Source of the DNA: Erythrobacter insulae
GTDB lineage: Bacteria > Pseudomonadota > Alphaproteobacteria > Sphingomonadales > Sphingomonadaceae
Direction of reading: 5' to 3'
DNA: 64,000 nt
Assembly: GCF_007004095.1 (NCBI RefSeq)
Contig: NZ_VHJK01000001.1
Coordinates: 2,050,501 to 2,114,500 of the forward strand
The notes beneath the pieces were generated by a model that did not search any database, was not told the DNA's origin, and saw nothing but the letters and a program-made list of their open reading frames with translations. The stretch's first letter is position 1. Each line of letters opens with the position of its first letter. Position numbers and translations under genes: made by a program. This document shows positions 44,453-54,173 of the stretch, in pieces.

Positions 44453-45691
44453 TCAGATATCGTCGGCGGATTCGTATTCCTCAACGTCAATCTCGCCTGC
44501 CATCCGGCCAACAGCGACAGCGATAGTTGCATCACCCGTCACATTGGTCATCGTGCGCATCATATCCATGATGTGATTGATACCAGCGACAAATGCGATG
44601 GTTTCCAGCGGTACGCCAATCGCGCTTAGCACAAGTCCCATCATGATCAGGCCGGAGCCAGGAATGCCCGCGGCGCCGACCGATCCGAGCGTCGCAGTGA
44701 GCGCGATCATAAGATACGATGCAAAGGTCAATTCAATCCCGTAAAGCTGCGCGCCAAAGACCGCGACCAGCCCGAGATACATCGCTGTGCCGTTCATGTT
44801 GATGGTTGCCCCCAGCGCGACGACAAAGCTGGATACAGAGCGGGAAACACCCAGATTGCGCTGAACACAGCGCAGGGTGACAGGAAGCGCAGCGTTGGAA
44901 GATGCGGTCGAGAATGCGACGGCCTGCGCATCAAAAATCCCGCGATAGAAATCCATCACAGGCAATTTTGCGATCGTGCGAAGGATCAGCGGGTAAACCA
45001 GCAGGATAATGATGAAACAGCCCGCATAATTGAGCGCGACCATAGTCGCGAGCGGAGCGAGTGCCTCAAACCCGAACGTGCCCGTGACCCACGCCATTAA
45101 CGCAAATACGCCGAACGGGGTCAATTCCATCACGATCATCGTCATCTGCTGCATAACGGCAGCGCCTGCATCGACAGCTTTGATAATCGGCGCGGCCTCT
45201 TCGCCCGCCATCAAGAGCGAAATGCCGAACAGCATTGCGAAGATGATGAGCGGCAGGATCTGCCCTTCTGCCATGGTCATCACCGGATTTTCAGGGATCA
45301 GCTCGAGCAATCGCTCGGTCCAGCTTAGGATCGGCGGTTCAATGATGTCGGCGCCTGCTGCCAGCGTACCATTAAGCCCGACGCCAGGTTCGAAAACCGT
45401 TCCCATCGTCAGCCCGAGCGTGATCGAGGCGAGCGCGGTGAACAAGAACAAGCCAAGAGCCTTACCGCCTACGCTCCCAAGCTTTTTAAGATCTCCGAGG
45501 GCGGCGATGCCTGACACAAGCGAGAAAAAGATGAGCGGTACAATGAGCATGCGGATTGCGCGGATAAACAGATCGCCGATCCAGCGGATGCTTTCGGCCG
45601 CTTCGCCCAGATACAGGCCTGCGACAATCCCCAGCACAAGCGCGCCCAGAACGCGCTGCCATAGTTTGATCCCGAACCAGGTTTTCAGCAT
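44453..45691 (-). CDS. DAACS-family dicarboxylate/amino acid:cation symporter
   Basis: Inner membrane symporter of 412 residues of the glutamate/aspartate transporter family. VPLIFFSLVSGIAALGD is the typical third helix, SSNAALPVTLRC the serine-rich hairpin, and TINMNGTAMY the sodium-site motif. Members import aspartate, glutamate, C4-dicarboxylates or small neutral amino acids. Its start lies seven bases inside the D-aminoacylase gene, so the two are translated together; it is expected to import the free amino acid released in the periplasm by that enzyme. Confidence 0.92.
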   Translation of the reverse strand: MLKTWFGIKLWQRVLGALVLGIVAGLYLGEAAESIRWIGDLFIRAIRMLIVPLIFFSLVSGIAALGDLKKLGSVGGKALGLFLFTALASITLGLTMGTVFEPGVGLNGTLAAGADIIEPPILSWTERLLELIPENPVMTMAEGQILPLIIFAMLFGISLLMAGEEAAPIIKAVDAGAAVMQQMTMIVMELTPFGVFALMAWVTGTFGFEALAPLATMVALNYAGCFIIILLVYPLILRTIAKLPVMDFYRGIFDAQAVAFSTASSNAALPVTLRCVQRNLGVSRSVSSFVVALGATINMNGTAMYLGLVAVFGAQLYGIELTFASYLMIALTATLGSVGAAGIPGSGLIMMGLVLSAIGVPLETIAFVAGINHIMDMMRTMTNVTGDATIAVAVGRMAGEIDVEEYESADDI

Positions 45692-47295
45692 TGCGTATCC
45701 TTGAGCAAAGGTGCGCCGGGCAGCGCGCCGGTGTAGGTACCGCCTGTAATGACAGGCACGCCATTGACGTAAAGGTGCTCGACCCCGCTAGAAAGCTCAC
45801 GCGGAGCGGAGTAATCGGCGTTGGGCGCAAACGTAGAAGGGTCAAATACCACTATGTCGGCGTGATAACCGGACCTCAGATAACCGCGCCGCTTTAGGCC
45901 GATTATATCCGCCGTCTTGCCGCTCGATCGCCGGATAAAGCGGGCAAGTTCCATTTTTGGTGCGCCGGTTACCAAATTGCGAAATGCTTTGGGGAAACTG
46001 CCATACTTGCGCGGATGGCCGCTGGTTCCGTCCGATCCGGTGACGACCCAATCCTGCCCGGCAAACGCGGCAATGTCAGCAGGGTTCATATTGAAAGAGG
46101 CAAGGCGGGCATCTCCAGATCGCAACACCTCAATAGCTGCGTCGGCTGGCTGCATGTTCCGCATCGCGCCGAGCTCTTGCAGAGTTTTACCAACCGGAAC
46201 GTCCGAGCCCGAGAGCGATCCAGTGATAAGCAGGCGATCGGCCCCGCCGCGCCGCTCTATTGCCGCGACAACACCTGCGCGGATAGCGGCGAGCTGTGCC
46301 GGATCATCGAGCCGCTCACGCAATGCGAGCAACCCGCCTTCGAGCGCCTCTCGCGGCACGAGCGCGCTTGAGATGCGGGTACCCGAAGCCTCCCACGGAT
46401 ATTGATCGGCAGTAACCTTCTGACCCCCGGCCTGTGCAGTCTCTATCATCGCGATCATCTTTGCGCTGTGCCCCCAGACAGCTGGGCCGAGCGCTTTGAT
46501 ATGTGCGATGTGGACGGGTATTTCTGCTCGGCGACCGATTTCGAGAGTTTCGGCGAGGGCGCCCGTAACGGTCACGTTATAGGTGCTCTCATCGCGCATA
46601 TGGGTGTCGTAATAACCGCCGGTTTCACGAGCGACTTTCGCCAGCGCGATCACTTCTTCGGTTTCTGAATAGCTTTGCGGAACGTAATACAGTCCCGTCG
46701 AGAACCCCCACGCGCCCTCGCACATGGCCGCGCGGGTGATGCTTTCCATCTGCGCAAGTTCTTTGCGGCTGGGTGCGCGGTTCGATGTCTCTAATACCGC
46801 TTCGCGCACAGGGCCGAAACCGACCAGATAGGCAACATTGGTGCCAATGCCATTTGCGGTTGCGGCTCTGGCGAGATCGGCAATGTCAGGCTTGCCGCCG
46901 CCGTCGTTGCCAACCACCACAGTCGTTACCCCCTGAAATGTAAAAGGCAGATTGGCACGGCGGCTGGTGTCGCTTGAGGCAAGATCGGATCCAGCGTGGG
47001 TGTGCGGATCAATAAAGCCGGGCGCGACGATCAGGTCGGTGGCGTCGATGGTTCTCGTTGCCGCGAAGCGCGAGTCGGCATCCGGGCCGATATAAACAAT
47101 CATGCCATCACGCAGAGCAAGATCGGTGATCGTTCCAGCAGCGCCGGAGCCATCGAAAACCATCCCGCCAGAGATGATTGTATCGGCTGGCATTGGGGTT
47201 GGTATTGGGGCTGGAGGAAAGGATGGCGCAGTCTGGCATCCCGTCAGGCTGACGATCAGAGCGAACGAGGCGGCGCTGCCGATCCGTTGCATCAT
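45685..47295 (-). CDS. N-acyl-D-amino-acid deacylase, lipoprotein
   Basis: Amidohydrolase of 536 residues with a lipoprotein signal (SLTGC, Cys20) and a Pro-rich linker. The D-aminoacylase layout is visible: an N-terminal small beta-domain (TIISGGMVFDGSG), metal ligands His98 and His100 in GFIDPHTHAGSD, the catalytic segments YYDTHMRDES and VHIAHIKALG, and VTGSDGTSGHPRKYG near the C-terminus. It should hydrolyse N-acyl-D-amino acids or D-containing dipeptides in the periplasm. Four bases overlap with the preceding M14 gene and seven with the following symporter, so the three form one tightly coupled operon: peptidase, deacylase, importer. Confidence 0.9.
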   Translation of the reverse strand: MMQRIGSAASFALIVSLTGCQTAPSFPPAPIPTPMPADTIISGGMVFDGSGAAGTITDLALRDGMIVYIGPDADSRFAATRTIDATDLIVAPGFIDPHTHAGSDLASSDTSRRANLPFTFQGVTTVVVGNDGGGKPDIADLARAATANGIGTNVAYLVGFGPVREAVLETSNRAPSRKELAQMESITRAAMCEGAWGFSTGLYYVPQSYSETEEVIALAKVARETGGYYDTHMRDESTYNVTVTGALAETLEIGRRAEIPVHIAHIKALGPAVWGHSAKMIAMIETAQAGGQKVTADQYPWEASGTRISSALVPREALEGGLLALRERLDDPAQLAAIRAGVVAAIERRGGADRLLITGSLSGSDVPVGKTLQELGAMRNMQPADAAIEVLRSGDARLASFNMNPADIAAFAGQDWVVTGSDGTSGHPRKYGSFPKAFRNLVTGAPKMELARFIRRSSGKTADIIGLKRRGYLRSGYHADIVVFDPSTFAPNADYSAPRELSSGVEHLYVNGVPVITGGTYTGALPGAPLLKDTQC

Positions 47296-48533
47296 TGCGC
47301 TGTAGAGATGCCGGGTTCTGGCTGCGGGGTTTCGAGCATCGTGACCATCATGGCAATCGCAGACTCGCGTCCGATGCGTTTGATCAATTCGCGATCGGTT
47401 TCATCGCCAATTTCGAACGTGATACCGGGAGCTCCATAGACATCGAAAGCATGCGCTTTGGATATGGGCCGCCCTTCCTCGTGACGGGCATCACGGCTCA
47501 CTTCGTAATCAGGCATCCGCTCCTGATACAGCGCGAGCCATTTCTTGGTGAAGAGTTCGGGATCGGTCGGCAGCTCGTCCGGTATGGTGTAAAACACATC
47601 GCGGCCTGTCGAATGAAAGTCGATCAGGACACGCAAATCGCGCGCAGGGTCTTCGTCTATCTGTTTTAGCAAGCCGCTCATTACCAACGTTTCGGGCTGG
47701 GTGAACGGGCCCCAGTCACGATTAAGATCGACACCGCCTGAATTATGGCGCCAATGGCCGAGCACTACGCCGTCGGGGTTGAGCAGCGGGACCGTAAGCG
47801 TTTCGAACCGCGCGCGGTATGCCTTGGCCAGTTCGGTGTCCCCCATGACCGTTTCGACAAAGGGCAGCATGGCAAGTGCGCCCGTCACTTCGGGCGGGTG
47901 CTGGCGACCGACAAGAACTACAGTTTCGCGTTGCTTCGCATCCGGTTCAGCGATGCGCAGCAGCTTAATCTCGCGCCCTTGCGCCGAACGGCCAAGCAGA
48001 TCGACGGTCGCGAATAAGGCTTTCTCGCGCTCTTGCAGCCATGCGTCGTAAATAGACGGAGGTAAAATTTCCTGCGCGGCGACAAAGACCGGGTCTTTGC
48101 CAACTTTCAAAGTTATCTGTGCCGTGCGCTCACCACGCTCGCCTTCGACGAGGACATATTTGGACTTCATGAATTCCCAGTTCACGCCGTCAGTGCTGAT
48201 TTTTGGCCAATAACGGTGGCCGCATTTGGTGTAATCGAGGTGCACTTTTATGCGGGTCCTGCGATTTGCATTGACCCGAAATGCATACCACGCACTGCAA
48301 TTGATATCGCCTTCGTCTTCCGGTGCGATCGTCAGCTTGAACCGTTTTTTACTGGTAGCCTCGCACGACGCATATGCCCCTGTCACAAAGTCTTTGTCGA
48401 TGCGGGCGGCCTGCGTTTCGCAATCGGGCGAAGCCAGTGCCAGCGCCGGGATAGGCTCGCTTAACGCCGCTGCCGGCGCGGACAAGAAAGCCAGAGACAG
48501 AAAAATCCCGATCATCATCGCTGCCATGCGCAT
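47292..48533 (-). CDS. M14-family zinc carboxypeptidase, exported
   Basis: Exported peptidase of 413 residues with a signal peptide (cleavage near AAALS). An N-terminal beta-sandwich (about 60-160), with cysteines, precedes the carboxypeptidase fold, as in the cytosolic-carboxypeptidase (AGBL-like) branch. Zinc ligands are His212 and Glu215 (GRQHPPEVTG) and His307 (IDFHSTG), and the catalytic glutamate is Glu374 (TFEIGDETDR). NRDWGPFTQPE supplies substrate-binding residues. It would trim C-terminal residues or an amide from a peptide brought in by the TonB receptor just upstream, before the deacylase acts. It is separated from the receptor gene by a hairpin. Confidence 0.9.
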   Translation of the reverse strand: MRMAAMMIGIFLSLAFLSAPAAALSEPIPALALASPDCETQAARIDKDFVTGAYASCEATSKKRFKLTIAPEDEGDINCSAWYAFRVNANRRTRIKVHLDYTKCGHRYWPKISTDGVNWEFMKSKYVLVEGERGERTAQITLKVGKDPVFVAAQEILPPSIYDAWLQEREKALFATVDLLGRSAQGREIKLLRIAEPDAKQRETVVLVGRQHPPEVTGALAMLPFVETVMGDTELAKAYRARFETLTVPLLNPDGVVLGHWRHNSGGVDLNRDWGPFTQPETLVMSGLLKQIDEDPARDLRVLIDFHSTGRDVFYTIPDELPTDPELFTKKWLALYQERMPDYEVSRDARHEEGRPISKAHAFDVYGAPGITFEIGDETDRELIKRIGRESAIAMMVTMLETPQPEPGISTAQ

Positions 48534-48565
48534 TGGCCATGCTCCCTTGCGGTTATCAAAGTGAG

Positions 48566-48590
48566 CGGGCCGCAGCGTTGCTGCGGCCCG
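48566..48590 (-). terminator. Terminator-like hairpin after the second TonB receptor
   Basis: CGGGCCGCAGC (48566-48576) and GCTGCGGCCCG (48580-48590) pair perfectly over 11 bp with a three-base loop, nine bases past the receptor stop on the minus strand. A short TTT lies further on. It should limit read-through so that the receptor is made in excess over the peptidase operon. Confidence 0.7.
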
Positions 48591-48598
48591 ATACTGGC

Positions 48599-51500
48599 CT
48601 AAAAGTTCTTGCGAATATCGAACGAAAACTGGCGACCGCGTGCGCTGTGAAGGCTACCGTAAAAGCCAAAGCTTTCATCGGCGATGGGAGGATCTTCATC
48701 CAGGATATTGTTCACGCCAAACCGCAGCCGGGTACCGTCAATCGCGGTGCCGGTATCATCAATCGAATAGCTGATCCCAAAGTTCAGGGTAAACCAGTCG
48801 CCAACTTCGAACAGTTCAGCCGTATCGTCTTGCTGCGCGCTCGGATCAAACACACGGTCGACATAGCGGCCGAACAGGTTGATGCGTACAGGGCCGCTTT
48901 CCCAAGCAGCCGAACCGCTCAAACGCCAGCGAGGGCGCCCGTCAATTTCAAGCAGTTCGCCAAACCCGAAGGGCTGAAGTGCCGCCACATCGCCGACTGA
49001 AAGTTCAGAGATTTGCTGCAATGCCGGTGTCAGATCGGTAAAGAGCAATTCCGCATCGGGGCCGGCCTCTTGGTTGAAACCGAGCAGACGCGCTGCATTC
49101 AGCTGAAAATCGAAATCACCGAAACCGGTGCCGAATTCATACAAGACGCTGAAATCGAGGCCTTCAGAGGTCCGGCGATCAAGGTTGCGGTACGGGTTCA
49201 GGATTTGTTGGATATCGCCCGCTGGGTTGATCCCGGTGCCGGCATAAAGATCAAGCTGGTCCTGATCCGGCGCATCGCGGAGAACGTTCGGGTTGAAACT
49301 GTTCTGGAGCCGCAGGACAAGATCAAGCAAGAGCGCATTGCTGTTGCCGAAAATGCCGATGATGCCTTCCTGTTCAACCTGCCAGTAATCGGCGGTGAGC
49401 GTCAGGCCCGGAATAAAGCTTGGGGTTAAGACCACTCCGAAATTGATGCTTTCTGTGTTTTCCGGTTCCAGATCGCGCGCGCCCGAGCGGAAATCGATTG
49501 TGCCCTGCGTTCCGCAATCGGGCACATCGGCTTCGTCACCTTTAATGATCTCGGCAACGCACTCGACAGCCTGAATTACCGAGTTCGAACGGGTTGTGCC
49601 TGCATCGTTGATCTGGATCAGGTTCGGTGCGCGAAAGCCCTGCGACCATGCACCGCGCAACAGAATATCACCAATCGGACGCCAAGCCACTGCAGCCCGC
49701 GGAACGAAGGCGCTCGATGAGTCTGAAAACTCTTCAAAGCGCGCGGCGAGCTGCAATTCCAGAGTATCGAACAAAGGCACGTTCATGTCTGGCGAAACCA
49801 GCGGAACGAGGGCTTCTGCAAAAGCCGAATAGACTTCGCGGTTGCCGCTTGTATCGGGTGAGGGGCTTGAACCGACGACGTCACTGCCAAAGGTATCGCC
49901 ATTCACAGCGTTGGTGAAAGTGATCGTGCCGTCGAGGCGCGGATCGCGATCATCCTTGAACGTCTCGCGGCGGAATTCCACACCGGCGGCAAAGCCAACA
50001 CCGCCGCCGGGCAATTCGAACAGATCAGGGCGCGAAACCTTGAAATCGCCAAGCGCCAATGTGGTTTCGCCTTTGCGGAACACATCGATAGTGATCGCGT
50101 CAATCACGCTTTGCGGGTTAGGCGTGCAATCGATGACGTTGATGCCCAATTGATCCGTGAAACAGCCGCCATTGAAGGGGTTATACGCAGTCGCATCGGT
50201 GCGGTTGATCGCGTCCTGTGCCAGCGTGCCAGAAATACGATTACGTGTAAGGTCGGTGGTATTGGCCTGAGCGTAAAGGAAACCAGTATCGTAGTCCCAT
50301 CCGCCGAACTCGCCGCGTAAACCGGCGACGAGACGGAATTCATCCTTGGTCACAGAGCCAAGCCGAGGCCCGGCATCGATCCAGCGATAATCTTCCATGA
50401 GAAGCGCGCGGCCATCATCGGTCACTCCGGAACCGATGCCGTTATCGACCCGGTTCGGATTGGGCGATCCATCGGGAAGAGTTGTCGCACCGAGCGGATT
50501 CCAGAATGCTGTTGCTTCAATGCCAAGCGGGACCGCGCTCAACATTGTGCTCTGTTCACGTTCACGGAAATTCTCGCTGCGGTAATAGGAACCTTCAAAG
50601 TAGAATTCCGCCGTGTCGCTCAGCTCGTAGCTCAACAGAGCCTGCGCATTATAACGCTTCTTTTCCGAGAAGAGAAAACGGTTGGCGCCAATATCATGGC
50701 GCAGCGCACGGTCAATCGTGCCGCCATTGTCGGCGCAGATCCCGTTACCCAGATCGATTACGCGCCCATCGCTATCCGCTGCACCGCCGGGGCCAAACAA
50801 GACACATGGTTGAAGGTGGAAATCGTCATCGCGCAGATCGGTGGTGGCAGACGATGTTGCCCGCGATCCCTGAATGTCGAAAGCACCCCATGGGCTATTG
50901 ATCGAGCGGTTGTCGAATTGGGTGTCGCCTTCGAAATCGGTACCGACAAGGAAGGGCCGTAAATCACTGGATGCGGAATAGGGCCGGTCCTCGGCGCGCA
51001 GGCCATTTTCGTAGAAATAGCCGCCATAGACCGTCAGATTGCCGCGATCATCGGCAAAGTCAAAACCGAGCCCGCCGTCGATTTGATAGCTGAACAGGCC
51101 GGTTCCATCTGATGCGCGGTAATTCGCGCGCAGATATCCGCCATCACGGTTGCCCCGAAGGATGGTGTTGACGACGCCGGCGACCGCATCAGCGCCGTAG
51201 ACGGCCGATGCACCGTCGCGCAGCACCTCGACGCGGCGCACACTGCCAGGCGCAATCGTGTTCGTGTCAGGGGAAACCACCGGAACAAACAGCTCTGTCT
51301 GGAAGCCGGGGTTAAGCAACATTCGCCGGCCATTGATCAGCAGCAGTGTATTACCCGTGCCAAGCCCGCGCAGATTTATCGAGGCGATGTCGCCGCGTGC
51401 GCCATTCACACCGCCAGCGGTGCTTTGTTCGTTAAACTCGACAGAACCAGCTTGCGGGATAGCGCGGAAAAGCTCGTCACCCGAAGCCGGATCGATGGAG

Positions 51501-51733
51501 TCGATCAGATCTTCACCAACCACCGTAACGGGAAGAACATCATCGACCTGAGCACCGCGGATTTGCGAGCCCGTAACAACAATTTCCGGCTGTTTTTTGG
51601 CCGAACCCTGCGTGGTGACATCAACTGGATCGTCGCCAGTCGAAGTGTCGCTCGCCTGAGCGTGAGCGCTGGCACTGGCGAGAGCCAGGACCGATGCACC
51701 TGCGAATGAGATTAAGCGCGGCGTAGTTTTCAT
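48599..51733 (-). CDS. TonB-dependent receptor, peptide/unknown substrate
   Basis: Outer membrane receptor of 1044 residues. The signal peptide ends SAHAQ; a TonB-box-like PEIVVTGSQIRG (about 50-60) precedes the plug domain, which contains ASINLRGLGTGNTLLLINGRRM and VLRDGASAVYGADAVAGVVN. This VLRDG-SAxYG form is typical of the receptors that sphingomonads use for peptides and many small molecules. The barrel ends in FDIRKNF. It differs from the receptor at 2225 in plug type and length. Placed just before an exported peptidase and deacylase and after a LysR gene, it likely imports their substrate. Confidence 0.93.
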   Translation of the reverse strand: MKTTPRLISFAGASVLALASASAHAQASDTSTGDDPVDVTTQGSAKKQPEIVVTGSQIRGAQVDDVLPVTVVGEDLIDSIDPASGDELFRAIPQAGSVEFNEQSTAGGVNGARGDIASINLRGLGTGNTLLLINGRRMLLNPGFQTELFVPVVSPDTNTIAPGSVRRVEVLRDGASAVYGADAVAGVVNTILRGNRDGGYLRANYRASDGTGLFSYQIDGGLGFDFADDRGNLTVYGGYFYENGLRAEDRPYSASSDLRPFLVGTDFEGDTQFDNRSINSPWGAFDIQGSRATSSATTDLRDDDFHLQPCVLFGPGGAADSDGRVIDLGNGICADNGGTIDRALRHDIGANRFLFSEKKRYNAQALLSYELSDTAEFYFEGSYYRSENFREREQSTMLSAVPLGIEATAFWNPLGATTLPDGSPNPNRVDNGIGSGVTDDGRALLMEDYRWIDAGPRLGSVTKDEFRLVAGLRGEFGGWDYDTGFLYAQANTTDLTRNRISGTLAQDAINRTDATAYNPFNGGCFTDQLGINVIDCTPNPQSVIDAITIDVFRKGETTLALGDFKVSRPDLFELPGGGVGFAAGVEFRRETFKDDRDPRLDGTITFTNAVNGDTFGSDVVGSSPSPDTSGNREVYSAFAEALVPLVSPDMNVPLFDTLELQLAARFEEFSDSSSAFVPRAAVAWRPIGDILLRGAWSQGFRAPNLIQINDAGTTRSNSVIQAVECVAEIIKGDEADVPDCGTQGTIDFRSGARDLEPENTESINFGVVLTPSFIPGLTLTADYWQVEQEGIIGIFGNSNALLLDLVLRLQNSFNPNVLRDAPDQDQLDLYAGTGINPAGDIQQILNPYRNLDRRTSEGLDFSVLYEFGTGFGDFDFQLNAARLLGFNQEAGPDAELLFTDLTPALQQISELSVGDVAALQPFGFGELLEIDGRPRWRLSGSAAWESGPVRINLFGRYVDRVFDPSAQQDDTAELFEVGDWFTLNFGISYSIDDTGTAIDGTRLRFGVNNILDEDPPIADESFGFYGSLHSARGRQFSFDIRKNF

Positions 51734-51920
51734 GTTTGTTTCCCCCCGGATTGATTTGTGCAGCCTGATTTTTCAATCAAACTCCACCCCTCTTATGATG
51801 CACTTAGACTTGAAAGCGCGTCTGTGCGCAACCGCATTCCAAAATCTTATCCCATACGGGTTATAGCCTTACGTTATGGCTTTTCGTTTTCGACCGGAAC
51901 GAACAAACCTTTTCGGGAGG
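51734..51920. promoter_or_regulatory. Promoter region of the second TonB receptor with LysR-type repeats
   Basis: The 187 bases between the LysR gene and the receptor hold two imperfect dyads: TTATCCCATACGGGTTATA (about 51847-51865) and AGCC with GGCT nine bases apart (about 51866-51882). Both have the spacing seen in LysR-bound sites. The region presumably contains the receptor promoter; no clear -35/-10 pair stands out. Confidence 0.35.
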
Positions 51921-52799
51921 CTAACCAAACATGCTTCTCAACGTGGCGATCGCGTCTTCGACAAGGGCATTTCCCGTTTCCTCGGCGAGGGTCATCGCGA
52001 CAAAAGGAAGGGTGGGAGAGCCTTTCAATGCGAAACTTTGCAATTCCTCATTCGCAAAACGTTTGGCCGTAAAGCCATCAACGATTGCAAAGCCCGCGCC
52101 TAGTTTGACCAGTTCGGCGGCCACGAAATATGTCTGCGCGGAAATCGCGACTACGGGATTAATGCCTTCGCGTTCAAGATAGGCCTCTATCCGATCGGCG
52201 ACTGGCCCGCTGTCGCGCAGGCCGATCATTTCTTTCCCCTCCAGCGCATCCGGCGAAAGCGTTTCGGCTGCTTCAGGAAAAACACCGCGTCGGCAAATCA
52301 GCGCGATTTCCACCGAGTTCACCGTTTGACAGCGGATACGGTCGTCGAACTCGTCGTCAAACCCGATGCACAAGTCGAAACGTTTCTCTAGCAAACCAGG
52401 GGTGATTTCGTCGCTGTGGAGTGTGCTCAGATCGAAACTTGCATCGGGATCGGCAGCGCGCATCGCCGCGACCATGGGCGGAACGATAGCAAAGCCGAGA
52501 GACGGCAAGACCCCGATCCGCAAATGCCCGCCTTTGCGGTTGCGGATATTGCCCGCCGTCCGGTCCAGCACAGACATACGCTCGTAGATTTCGCTGACGT
52601 CGCGGAACAGCTCGGTCGCGGCGTCGGTCGGAAACAGCCTGCCCTTGCGGCGGTCGAATAGGGCAAAGCCCAGCTGGTCTTCAGCATGACGGAGCACCTT
52701 GCTGACCGACGGTTGCGAGACGTAAAGGTTGCGCGCGGCGGCGCTGATCGAGCCTTCGCGGTAAACGTGATAAAACACCTCAATATGCCGAATGCGCAT
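51921..52799 (-). CDS. LysR-family transcriptional regulator
   Basis: Regulator of 292 residues with an N-terminal winged helix (residues 1-60, including AARNLYVSQPSVSKVLRHAEDQ) and a LysR substrate-binding domain (LRIGVLPSLGFAIVPPMV onward). It lies upstream of the TonB receptor on the same strand, so it probably activates the receptor and the peptidase operon in response to an amino-acid-like ligand. LysR genes are more often divergent from their targets, so the same-strand layout is slightly unusual. The family call is firm. Confidence 0.92.
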   Translation of the reverse strand: MRIRHIEVFYHVYREGSISAAARNLYVSQPSVSKVLRHAEDQLGFALFDRRKGRLFPTDAATELFRDVSEIYERMSVLDRTAGNIRNRKGGHLRIGVLPSLGFAIVPPMVAAMRAADPDASFDLSTLHSDEITPGLLEKRFDLCIGFDDEFDDRIRCQTVNSVEIALICRRGVFPEAAETLSPDALEGKEMIGLRDSGPVADRIEAYLEREGINPVVAISAQTYFVAAELVKLGAGFAIVDGFTAKRFANEELQSFALKGSPTLPFVAMTLAEETGNALVEDAIATLRSMFG

Positions 52800-53019
52800 A
52801 GGTTTAGCTTACACGGCTGGATGCAATCATAAACCAAGTTATCGCATAGGTGGGGCAAGCCATGCTGAGAAAGACGCCCTCTGGCCTAAGGCTCCAACGG
52901 ATAGGCACGTGCAGCATGGAAGCGCGAGCCAGCTTAATCCAGACTTCAAAAAAGTAGCTGCGCCTCCCCAAATCTGATTTCCAGTTTGATCCCAAAGCGC
53001 GGCGGGTTAAATATTCAAC

Positions 53020-54153
53020 ATGCAATTTGCCAAGCCAACACCCGCTCACATTATGCGCTCGCCCGTGATCATCCTTATTGTGATCAACCTCGTGCTCGTC
53101 CTTGCCGTCGGTTGGCTGTTATTCTTGCAATCCCCTCCCAAGGGAGAGCTGCGTATCGTGACTCCTCGCGGCGATCTTGGCGCTGATGAACGCGCGACTA
53201 TCGACTTGTTTGGTAATGCCCGCGCCTCGGTGGTCTTTATCTCGACCCGCCAGCGCGTGTCCGATTTGTGGAACCGCAATATCTACAGCATTCCGCGCGG
53301 CTCGGGTTCGGGGCTTGTGTGGGATCAGGTCGGTAATATCGTCACCAATTACCATGTAATCGAAGGCGCATCAGCGGCACAAGTCCAGCTGGCCGACGGG
53401 CGGCAGTTTAACGCGAGCCTCGTCGGCGCAAGCCCCGAACACGATCTGGCGGTGCTGAGGATCGGCGGAATTGGCTTTTCGGCTCCGGCGCAGATACCGA
53501 TCGGTACCAGCAGCGGTCTGCAAGTGGGACAAAATGTCTTTGCCATTGGCAATCCATTCGGCCTCGATTGGACGCTGACCAAAGGGATCGTGTCCGCGCT
53601 CGACCGGTCACTTCCAAATGAGAACGGACCGGATATCCGCCACCTGATCCAGACCGATGCGGCCATTAATCCGGGTAATTCTGGCGGCCCTTTGCTGGAT
53701 TCCAACGGGCGGCTGATTGGCATTAATACCGCGATTTACAGCCCATCTGGCGCATCGGCCGGGATTGGTTTTGCCGTGCCGGTGGACACCGTGATGCGTG
53801 TCGTGCCGCAACTGATCACGAACGGGCGCTATATTCGTCCCACGCTGGGGATTGAGAGTGATGAGGATATAAACGATCTGCTCAAGCGTGCATCGGGCAC
53901 CGACGGGGTATTCATCTTGCGTGTTGATCCAAGATCAGCGGCAGAGCGTGCCGCTCTCATCCCTGCACAGCGCACCCGGCGGGGCATCGCGCCTGGAGAC
54001 GTGATCGTGGGGCTGAATGGAGAGCCGGTTTCCCGTCTTGGCGATCTTCTGGCCAGGCTTGACGATTTCGAGGTCGGGCAGAAGGTGAAACTCACGCTTT
54101 CTCGGGATGGTAAAGAGCGTGAGGTTTCGATCGAGCTGGAGCCAGGCAGTTGA
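53020..54153 (+). CDS. Membrane-anchored HtrA/Deg-type serine protease
   Basis: Trypsin-like protease of 377 residues with one N-terminal membrane helix (about 15-36) that anchors it facing the periplasm. The triad is His112 (NYHVIEG), Asp142 (EHDLAVL) and Ser221 (NPGNSGGPLLD). One PDZ domain follows (about 275-370, with GIAPGDVIVGLNGEPVS). A single PDZ and an uncleaved anchor recall DegS, which senses envelope stress, though general quality control is equally likely. ATG 53020 is used; an ATG at 53053 would shorten only the cytoplasmic tip. It ends convergent with the hydrolase gene and belongs to none of the neighbouring pathways clearly. Confidence 0.92.
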   Translation: MQFAKPTPAHIMRSPVIILIVINLVLVLAVGWLLFLQSPPKGELRIVTPRGDLGADERATIDLFGNARASVVFISTRQRVSDLWNRNIYSIPRGSGSGLVWDQVGNIVTNYHVIEGASAAQVQLADGRQFNASLVGASPEHDLAVLRIGGIGFSAPAQIPIGTSSGLQVGQNVFAIGNPFGLDWTLTKGIVSALDRSLPNENGPDIRHLIQTDAAINPGNSGGPLLDSNGRLIGINTAIYSPSGASAGIGFAVPVDTVMRVVPQLITNGRYIRPTLGIESDEDINDLLKRASGTDGVFILRVDPRSAAERAALIPAQRTRRGIAPGDVIVGLNGEPVSRLGDLLARLDDFEVGQKVKLTLSRDGKEREVSIELEPGS

Positions 54154-54173
54154 TCGATTGTGGCCCGGCTTCA

